Assembly (NCBI GenBank): GCA_004134985.1
Contig: REGQ01000001.1
Span: 62,001 to 126,000 of the forward strand
Length of the DNA: 64,000 nucleotides
DNA from: Paenibacillaceae bacterium
GTDB taxonomy: Bacteria > Bacillota > Bacilli > Paenibacillales > Paenibacillaceae
Direction: 5' to 3'
The notes under the pieces are model-generated. The model saw only the letters and a program-made list of their open reading frames with translations, ran no database searches and was not told where the DNA came from. Below, in pieces: positions 58,430 through 64,000 of the stretch (positions within the stretch are counted from its first letter, which is position 1; every line of letters starts with the position of its first letter). The translations under genes and the position numbers were made by a program.

Positions 58430-59371
58430 TTATCCCCCAACCTGCTCCAATATGCGATCAGCGCCCCGCGCTCTTAGCGCTGCCGCCACTTCGCGGCCCA
58501 ACAGCAGCGGGTCGGTTCCTTGCCGCGTTTCTTTCAACAGCACCTCGCCATCAGGCGATCCGACAATACCGGTCAACTGCAAACTGTTTTCCTGCAAAAT
58601 GGCGTACGCGCCAATCGGTACCTGGCACCCCCCGTTGAGCGCACCCAGCAGACTGCGTTCGGCGCTGACCGCAAGTTCCGACACTTCGTCATTCAACAGT
58701 GCAAGCAGCTCGCGCAGCTTCAGATCATTTTCGCGGCACTCAATGCCAAGCGCTCCCTGGCCGACAGCCGGAACACAAATATCGGCAGACAAATAGGAGC
58801 TCACTTTATCAAGCCAGCCCATTCGGGAAAGTCCTGCCGCCGCCAGCACCACCGCATCGAAGCCCTCTGTGTCCAGCTTGCGAATGCGGGAATCAATATT
58901 TCCGCGTATGGATTCCAGCTGCAGATCAGGGCGATAACGCTTCAATTGGCATGCTCTGCGCAAGCTGCTCGTCCCTACCCGGGCACCATGTGGCAGCTCG
59001 TCCAATGAACGGCCTTCCTTCGTAATCAGGCAATCTCTTGGGTCCTGACGCCGCGGAACCGCTCCATTCATCAGTCCCTCAGGCAAAGCATAAGGCATAT
59101 CCTTCATGCTATGCACAGCCATATCGATGCTTCCGTCCAGCAGTGCCTGCTCAATCTCTTTTACGAACAGACCTTTGCCGCCCACTTTGGAAAGTGTCAC
59201 ATCGAGAATACGGTCCCCTTTGGTCACAATTTTCTTGATCTCAAATGTGAAACCCAAGCCGTGCTTATCACTTAATTGCTGCAATTCGTCAATCACCTGT
59301 CCAGATTGCGTCAACGCCAGCGCGCTCTGTCGGCTGCCGACAATGATTTTTCTTTGATTACTCATCTCCAT
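58430..59371 (-). CDS. hemC: hydroxymethylbilane synthase
   Basis: A 313-residue enzyme that joins four porphobilinogens. It has [13 protein letters not shown] at the start, [11 protein letters not shown], and [16 protein letters not shown], where the Cys holds the dipyrromethane cofactor. The start ATG 59371 lies inside the last codons of the siroheme gene (overlap 14 bases); a second ATG two codons on is also possible. Confidence 0.97.
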   Translation of the reverse strand: MEMSNQRKIIVGSRQSALALTQSGQVIDELQQLSDKHGLGFTFEIKKIVTKGDRILDVTLSKVGGKGLFVKEIEQALLDGSIDMAVHSMKDMPYALPEGLMNGAVPRRQDPRDCLITKEGRSLDELPHGARVGTSSLRRACQLKRYRPDLQLESIRGNIDSRIRKLDTEGFDAVVLAAAGLSRMGWLDKVSSYLSADICVPAVGQGALGIECRENDLKLRELLALLNDEVSELAVSAERSLLGALNGGCQVPIGAYAILQENSLQLTGIVGSPDGEVLLKETRQGTDPLLLGREVAAALRARGADRILEQVGG

Positions 59372-60026
59372 TGAATGTCAAGCTCCTTTCCTGAAGTTCC
59401 CTTCTCAGCAAGGCGATCTGCCGGCTCCAGGATGCTTCGTCCATCATTTGGGCATGCTCAGGCTTCGGAATATCAAGCGCCAGTCCAAGCAGCTTTCTGC
59501 GTACATGCTGATCCTCTTCGGCCGCCAGCAGGCGAGTGCGCAGCTCACGCAGCCACATCGTATAAGCTGCATATTCCTCACCGTAGCGCACAGCCAGTTC
59601 TTGCTGAATCCGTGAAGCAAGCGCCGGGCTTGCCCCTGAGGTGGATACCGCAAGCAGCAGATCCCCCCGTCTCAGCACTGCCGGCGTTGTAAAGGTGCCC
59701 GTATGACCAGCATCCGCCGTGTTAACCGGAATGCCTCGGCGAGCAGCATCGCGCGTTACTTGCGCATTGACGTCCCCTCGGTTTGTTGCCGTGAATACAA
59801 GTACAGCATCAGCAAGATCCTCTTCTCTGTATTCCCTTTCAACAAGCTCAACAGACCCTTCCAATGCCATTTGCCTGAGCTTGTCGGCAGGTTCCGGCGC
59901 AATTGCGACAATTTTCGCACCCGCCTCGGCAAGTCCCGCTATTTTACGCAAGGCAACCGTCCCGCCGCCCACGACAACACATTTGCATTGCTCAATATTA
60001 AGCATGATCGGATAATAGCGACTCAT
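59358..60026 (-). CDS. sirC: precorrin-2 dehydrogenase (siroheme branch)
   Basis: A 222-residue Met8/CysG-N-like protein that oxidises precorrin-2 to sirohydrochlorin with NAD. The Rossmann motif [21 protein letters not shown] and [20 protein letters not shown] plus [20 protein letters not shown] are typical. Chelatase activity (iron insertion) may or may not be present. It lies 15 bases after hemX and overlaps hemC, linking siroheme to the heme operon. Confidence 0.93.
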   Translation of the reverse strand: MSRYYPIMLNIEQCKCVVVGGGTVALRKIAGLAEAGAKIVAIAPEPADKLRQMALEGSVELVEREYREEDLADAVLVFTATNRGDVNAQVTRDAARRGIPVNTADAGHTGTFTTPAVLRRGDLLLAVSTSGASPALASRIQQELAVRYGEEYAAYTMWLRELRTRLLAAEEDQHVRRKLLGLALDIPKPEHAQMMDEASWSRQIALLRRELQERSLTFNGDE

Positions 60027-60041
60027 TGCACGACGACTCCC

Positions 60042-60863
60042 TTAATACCAATTATGAAAACTGGAATAGGAATTCAGAAACAGGTTGACCACAAGCACGA
60101 CAAAGCAAATCAAGTTCCAGCGCGCTGTCAGCCAGGCCGGCTGCAGCAATACGACACGTCTGATCAAGTAGTATATATACAAACCTACTGCAGCTATCGA
60201 TGAGAACACCTTCCAATCCAGCAGCATCGCTGTCTGTCCCTGTACGAGAATGGAAGTGATAGCAACCGATAGCGACAAGATGAGCAGCGGCGTGCCAACG
60301 AGCACCATTCGATAAATATAACGCTCTAGCGTTTCCAGACTTGGCAGACGCCGCATCGCCATCGACCACTTGCGGCTTTTCAGCTTCCAGTGCAGAAATA
60401 AATACATTCCTGAAAAAATGGCGCCGATGGTGAATGCCGCAAAGGCACAAATGACGAGACTAATATGCACAAACAACAAATTGCTGGCCAGTTCCGAAGA
60501 ATTGAATACAATCTCGGCGTTCGGCTGACTTAGCACATTTAGTGTTAAAATTGCGAAACCGATAACATTAACGAAAAAGACAATAAACTCGATACGAAAA
60601 AATCGGCTTATAATAAGTGAAATTGTAATGAGTAGCCACGAAAAAAACAGCAGGTATTCAAACATTGTCACCGGACTGCGCTCTGGATCAGAGACCATCC
60701 GGAAAATAAAGAAACCAGTCTGCAATACCCATACGAAAATAAGCAGCCCTGTTCCCACCCGCTTAGCTCTCCGACTCGCATCAACAAAATCAGAGAAATA
60801 AAACAGAAGGCTCAGGGCATAGATATAAATCATCGCATCATATAAATAATTACTCGTGACCAT
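60042..60863 (-). CDS. hemX: HemX/CcsA-like membrane protein
   Basis: A 273-residue protein with eight hydrophobic helices, of the cytochrome c assembly CcsA/HemX family. The segment FVHISLVICAFAAFTIGAIFSGMYL carries the conserved His region. In B. subtilis HemX negatively affects HemA levels; its counterpart lies in the same position between hemA and hemC. It follows hemA after 98 bases. Confidence 0.9.
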   Translation of the reverse strand: MVTSNYLYDAMIYIYALSLLFYFSDFVDASRRAKRVGTGLLIFVWVLQTGFFIFRMVSDPERSPVTMFEYLLFFSWLLITISLIISRFFRIEFIVFFVNVIGFAILTLNVLSQPNAEIVFNSSELASNLLFVHISLVICAFAAFTIGAIFSGMYLFLHWKLKSRKWSMAMRRLPSLETLERYIYRMVLVGTPLLILSLSVAITSILVQGQTAMLLDWKVFSSIAAVGLYIYYLIRRVVLLQPAWLTARWNLICFVVLVVNLFLNSYSSFHNWY

Positions 60864-60961
60864 GGGCGCCTCCCAATTGCTTACGCCTGACTGCCGCCAA
60901 AGTTACAGCGGCAGTTCACTTCAATCTTGTTTCGCTTTGTTCCGGTAAACAAGCGGTATCT

Positions 60962-62350
60962 CTACGGAGTAACCACTGCTATTCTGGCCGCCATCGGCTC
61001 TGCCAGTTTCCCTTGCGCTTGCAGCTTGAGCACTGCCGCCGCTTCCTCTTCAGCCAGCCGTTCAGCCTGAGCTGTCTTCTCCAGCGTCTCTTCAAGTGCA
61101 AACAGCTTAACAAACAAATCCATCGCTTCCCCGGAATGCTTGTCCCCGGCCATCTCTTTAATTCTTTGAATAGGGTCCTGCAGCAGCTGGTTGACAATGC
61201 TCTTGGTCAGCTTGTGAATGACTTTCCGCTCCCGCTCGTCAAGCTCGGGAAGCTTGTTAAGCAAGCTTTCCATTGTCTCCTCGTGAACGACAGCTGCCTT
61301 CGTCTGCAGCGAACGGATAAGCGGCACAACGCCCAATGTCTTGTACCATTGGCGGAAAGCTTCAATCTCCGCCGTAATCATCTGCTCGATCTTGGCTGCT
61401 TCCTGACGGCGCTGTACCATATTGCTTTCAACGATTCCTTCGAGATCGTCAATGTCGTACAAGTAAACATCCGGGAGCGAGGCGATTGCCGGGTCCAGAT
61501 CGCGCGGCACCGCAATATCAATCATGAACAATGGGCGAGACTTGCGCCGCTTCATCGCTTCTGCAACCTGGTTTCGCATCAATACATAGCCTGATGAACC
61601 TGTGGAGCTAAGAATGATATCGACCTCTGGCAGCCTGCGCAGCGCTTCCTCCATCGAACAGGGAATGCCGTTGAACTTATCCGCAAGCTCTACCGCCCGG
61701 CCATACGTCCGGTTGACGACAATAACCCGGTCCGCGCCGTTGGCGTACAAATGCTTAACGGTTAATTCACTCATCTTGCCGGCGCCAACAATCATCACCG
61801 TCTTGTTCGTGAATTTTCCGAAGATTCGTTTGCCAAGTTCGACTGCCGCATAGCTTACCGATACGGCCGTTTCACTGATCATCGTCTCTGAATGCGCGCG
61901 TTTAGCGAGTGTTACCGCTTGTTTGAAAAGCATATTGAACAACGAACCTGTTGTTTTATGCTGCTGTGCTAGCAGGAATGCGCTGCGTACCTGTCCCAAA
62001 ATCTGGGTTTCTCCAATGACCATCGAATCGAGGCCGCAAGCTACTCGCATCAAATGCTCAATCGCCTGGTCATCCTCATACATATAAAGATGGTTAGTAA
62101 ATTGTCCGCGGGACAAATTAAACCATTTCTCCATAAAACTGCGGATATAATGGCCGCATATATGATGGCGGTCAACAACCGCGTAAATTTCTGTACGATT
62201 ACAGGTCGCAACGATGACACATTCCATTATGCTTGCAGTCTGCTTCAGCTGCTTGAGAGCAAGCGGCAAGTCTCGTTCGGCGAACGTGAAGCGTTCCCTT
62301 ACTTCGACCGGAGCTGTGCGATGATTCAGACCCACAACAATTATGTGCAT
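60962..62350 (-). CDS. hemA: glutamyl-tRNA reductase
   Basis: HemA reduces glutamyl-tRNA to glutamate semialdehyde with NADPH, the first step of tetrapyrrole synthesis. The 462-residue protein has GLNHRTAPVEVRERFTF, the catalytic Cys in VIVATCNRTEIYAVVD, GETQILGQVRSAF, and the NADPH fold VMIVGAGKMSELTVKHL, ending with a dimerisation helix. It is first of the hem operon; a TATAAT at 62385-62390 with a weak -35 may be its promoter. Confidence 0.98.
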   Translation of the reverse strand: MHIIVVGLNHRTAPVEVRERFTFAERDLPLALKQLKQTASIMECVIVATCNRTEIYAVVDRHHICGHYIRSFMEKWFNLSRGQFTNHLYMYEDDQAIEHLMRVACGLDSMVIGETQILGQVRSAFLLAQQHKTTGSLFNMLFKQAVTLAKRAHSETMISETAVSVSYAAVELGKRIFGKFTNKTVMIVGAGKMSELTVKHLYANGADRVIVVNRTYGRAVELADKFNGIPCSMEEALRRLPEVDIILSSTGSSGYVLMRNQVAEAMKRRKSRPLFMIDIAVPRDLDPAIASLPDVYLYDIDDLEGIVESNMVQRRQEAAKIEQMITAEIEAFRQWYKTLGVVPLIRSLQTKAAVVHEETMESLLNKLPELDERERKVIHKLTKSIVNQLLQDPIQRIKEMAGDKHSGEAMDLFVKLFALEETLEKTAQAERLAEEEAAAVLKLQAQGKLAEPMAARIAVVTP

Positions 62351-62502
62351 GCGCGTTCACCTGCCTTGTCTAAGATTCAACAACATTATAGCACAGCCAA
62401 TAGAGGCTGGGACTTTGCAAATATGAAAAATATATGAAGAAAACAAAAAGCTCGTCGTTCTATTGTAAACAATAAAGATGCCAGGTATACAACAAGCCAA
62501 GT

Positions 62503-62538
62503 CCCTAAAAAAGAAAAAGCCATGGATCGCTCCATGGC
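62503..62538 (-). terminator. intrinsic terminator after speD
   Basis: GCCATGGA-TCGC-TCCATGGC (62519-62538) forms a perfect stem followed on minus by TTTTTCTTTTTT. It begins 24 bases after the speD stop. Confidence 0.88.
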
Positions 62539-62562
62539 GGCTTTGACGTACGTGCCGATTTC

Positions 62563-62961
62563 TTACACCAATTCGACTTGCTTTACTTGAGGCTCTTCAA
62601 CCTTCAGTTCACCCAAGCCGCGAATAAGCTTCTTGGCATGTGCGGTAGTTGGCTTCAACACAGCTAACATATAATCGATAGCTAGTTGCGGATCCACGGT
62701 TTCGCCACAGGTATAGCAATCAAGCGCAGCGAATCCCCGCTCGGGATAAGTATGAATGGAGAGATGACTTTCAGACAGCATAACCAGTACTGTCGCTCCT
62801 TGAGGTTCAAACTGTTGTGCTTGTACAGATAGTACAGTTGCACCGCAGCTTTCTGCTGCTTCTACCATATGGGCTTGCAAAAATTCCGCGCTGTTCAAGA
62901 GATCGAAATCTACACCCCATGTGTCAACAGCTACGTGTCTTCCGAAAGTTGAGTATTCCAT
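62563..62961 (-). CDS. speD: S-adenosylmethionine decarboxylase proenzyme
   Basis: SpeD makes decarboxylated S-adenosylmethionine for spermidine. The 132-residue proenzyme cuts itself at the Ser of SESHLSIHTYPERG (about 63-76) to give the pyruvoyl group; CYTCGETVDP carries the catalytic Cys. The length fits bacterial class 1B. It stands alone between hemA and a hypothetical gene, with no speE nearby. ATG 62961 follows GGAAGGGGG by 9 bases; that site is flanked by sequence able to pair with the leader. Confidence 0.96.
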   Translation of the reverse strand: MEYSTFGRHVAVDTWGVDFDLLNSAEFLQAHMVEAAESCGATVLSVQAQQFEPQGATVLVMLSESHLSIHTYPERGFAALDCYTCGETVDPQLAIDYMLAVLKPTTAHAKKLIRGLGELKVEEPQVKQVELV

Positions 62962-63102
62962 CTTCCGGTTCCCCCTTCCTAGGAATAAAATGTTTGAAAA
63001 ATTTCATCCGCTAGGACCTACGTCATTCACTACCCGAGGGAATAATCTCTCGCAACATTCCATGTCCTGAGTGAATCCTGGTTCCTAATATTCATTTCAA
63101 CG
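62962..63102 (-). ncRNA. structured speD leader with competing pairings
   Basis: From a start near 63102 the leader can form ATTCACT/AGTGAAT (63070-63076 with 63025-63031), and AGGAC/GTCCT (63064-63068 with 63013-63017), which cross as a pseudoknot. Inside are GGAAT/ATTCC and CGAG/CTCG. The TCCTAG overlapping the GTCCT arm can instead pair with CTAGGA (62977-62982) right beside the ribosome site. The pairing is visible by eye; function and conservation are unknown. Confidence 0.5.
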
Positions 63103-63108
63103 AAACTA

Positions 63109-63137
63109 AAAATAACATCTATTGCGAATAATTGCAA
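63109..63137 (-). promoter_or_regulatory. candidate promoter of speD
   Basis: TTGCAA (63132-63137) and TATTTT (63109-63114) are 17 bases apart on minus. The -35 lies in an inverted repeat TTGC-N8-GCAA (63122-63137), and an AT-rich dyad GCACA...TGTGC (63153-63174) lies just upstream. Confidence 0.5.
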
Positions 63138-63239
63138 CAGTTTTTTTGAAATGCACACAAATAATTATATGTGCCAGCCCCATTTTGGGTGCAGGACGAC
63201 TGCCCATTCCCATCAGGAAAGCTGTAAAAGACTTATAAA

Positions 63240-63278
63240 TAAAAACAAGCCAGTATAAAAATAATCTATACCGGCTTG
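63240..63278 (-). terminator. intrinsic terminator after the hypothetical gene
   Basis: CAAGCCAGTATA (63246-63257) pairs with TATACCGGCTTG (63267-63278) with wobble, followed by a T run on minus. It ends the gene at 63322-63912 before the speD promoter. Confidence 0.82.
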
Positions 63279-63321
63279 CAGGTCTAAATATGAGGTTTGG
63301 AATTGCGAGTGACGTTCAAAC

Positions 63322-63912
63322 TCACCCTTCCAGAATAAACAATCTCTTCGCCTGCTGGGCAAGCCGTTCGTCAATCGAAGCGATTTCACCCGGAAGCGTT
63401 GCCTGATTACGCAAATCCAGCAGTTCATTAATGGCATTGTGAGCCATCGCAATCTCCTGCTCAACCGCAAGGCTGCTGAACTGTTTCTCCAGCTGCAGAA
63501 CGGTATTTTTGCATTCGTAGACCGTGCGGTCTTTACCGCCCGACTGCTCTACAATTTTCTGAACAGCACCTTGAGAATAGTGGTAAACCATCGTATAAGT
63601 TGGATAAATGCGGTTAACAATTGCATCGCCTTTAAACAAGGAAACAGCTTTACGCAGTGCATTTGTCAATTTCGGATACACTAATCTGCAGGAAAGCACA
63701 CATACATAGAGCTCGTTCTGACGCGCAAAGGTTAAGCGAACCTCTTCCTTGCCTGCATCATCTTCAAGCACCATCTCCTGATTGCCCCCATCAAGCACAC
63801 GAACTTGCAGACGGACATGCTGGTCTCCGAAAAAACGAACAAATCTGGACATATCTTCTTCTGTTAACTTAAGACAAGCTTTCACGTATTCTGTGGCTAA
63901 CCGCTGAGCCAT
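63322..63912 (-). CDS. conserved hypothetical protein, 196 residues
   Basis: A soluble protein without signal peptide or membrane helix. It starts AQRLATEYVKACLKLTEEDM, has a mixed central part rich in beta-type segments (VRLQVRVLDGGNQEMVLED, ELYVCVLSCRLVYPK), and a helical, Glu/Gln-rich C-terminus (about 120-196) that could form a coiled coil. I recognise no enzyme motif or known domain. AGGAG lies 7 bases before ATG 63912, and TATAAT at 63967-63972 is a possible -10. Its own terminator follows. The reading frame is clearly real; its role is unknown. Confidence 0.75.
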   Translation of the reverse strand: MAQRLATEYVKACLKLTEEDMSRFVRFFGDQHVRLQVRVLDGGNQEMVLEDDAGKEEVRLTFARQNELYVCVLSCRLVYPKLTNALRKAVSLFKGDAIVNRIYPTYTMVYHYSQGAVQKIVEQSGGKDRTVYECKNTVLQLEKQFSSLAVEQEIAMAHNAINELLDLRNQATLPGEIASIDERLAQQAKRLFILEG

Positions 63913-64000
63913 AAAAATCTCCTCAATTCTTTAAACTTGCACATTGCTTGCTTTTTACCTAACTATATTATACGTGATTTAATCCTTTTATTCCTGCCGC

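Noticed and set aside
62962-63102. speD leader as a SAM-I riboswitch.
   Set aside because: The conserved core and kink-turn sequence of SAM-I are not present, nor is a terminator stem before the gene.

Overview
The window comes from a low-to-mid GC, endospore-forming Firmicute and most resembles Paenibacillaceae (Paenibacillus or a close relative). The evidence is gene content and order. A long block follows the Bacillus subtilis order hemA-hemX-hemC-hemD-hemB-hemL-spoVID-valS-folC-spoIIB-maf-radC-mreBCD-minCD-spoIVFAB-rplU-prp-rpmA-spo0B-obg-pheB-pheA-safA-bofC-ruvAB-queA-tgt-yajC-yrzE-comN-spoVB-secDF. Features unlike B. subtilis are separate secD and secF, a CobA-HemD fusion, an RNase E/G gene beside spoIVFB, and hom-thrB inserted between pheB and pheA. 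Species cannot be fixed from the sequence alone.

Layout in window coordinates. Almost everything is read from the minus strand; only spoVB, the yrzE-like gene and a 2-hydroxyacid dehydrogenase are on plus. 1-7.4 kb: truncated CDF-type transporter, secF, secD, comN, spoVB (+), DUF421 protein, an ArsB/NhaD-type permease. 7.6-14 kb: yrzE-like gene (+) and a complete seven-gene Mrp Na+/H+ antiporter operon. 14.2-21 kb: ruvCAB, a SpoIID/LytB-type protein, queA, tgt, yajC, with a LexA-like box at the ruvC promoter. 21-24.3 kb: bofC, safA-like gene, then a repeat-bearing non-coding gap at a synteny break. 24.3-32.5 kb: ilvE, pheA, thrB, hom, pheB, obg, spo0B, rpmA, prp, rplU with a structured leader. 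32.6-37.7 kb: dehydrogenase (+), rng, spoIVFB, spoIVFA, a TIM-barrel isomerase. 37.8-46 kb: rodA, minD, minC, mreD, mreC, mreB, radC, maf, DUF4321 gene, spoIIB-like gene. 46-52 kb: murC, folC, valS behind a valine T-box. 52-62.4 kb: spoVID, an rluA-family gene, and the hem operon. 62.5-64 kb: speD with an unusual leader, and a conserved hypothetical gene.

The genes group into a few cell programmes: envelope and shape (mreBCD, minCD, rodA, murC, secDF, yajC), sporulation (spo0B phosphorelay; spoIIB and SpoIID-like for engulfment; spoIVFA/spoIVFB/bofC for the sigma-K checkpoint; spoVB for cortex; safA/spoVID for coat), tetrapyrrole synthesis (hemA to hemL plus the siroheme branch), amino acids (hom, thrB, pheA, ilvE), translation (rplU, prp, rpmA, obg, valS, tgt, queA) and DNA recombination (ruvCAB). 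No phage, insertion sequence, CRISPR array or obvious defence system was found. The least explained parts are the non-coding speD leader (about 62962-63100), which shows mutually exclusive pairings beside the ribosome binding site, and the tandem-repeat gap at 23921-24180.
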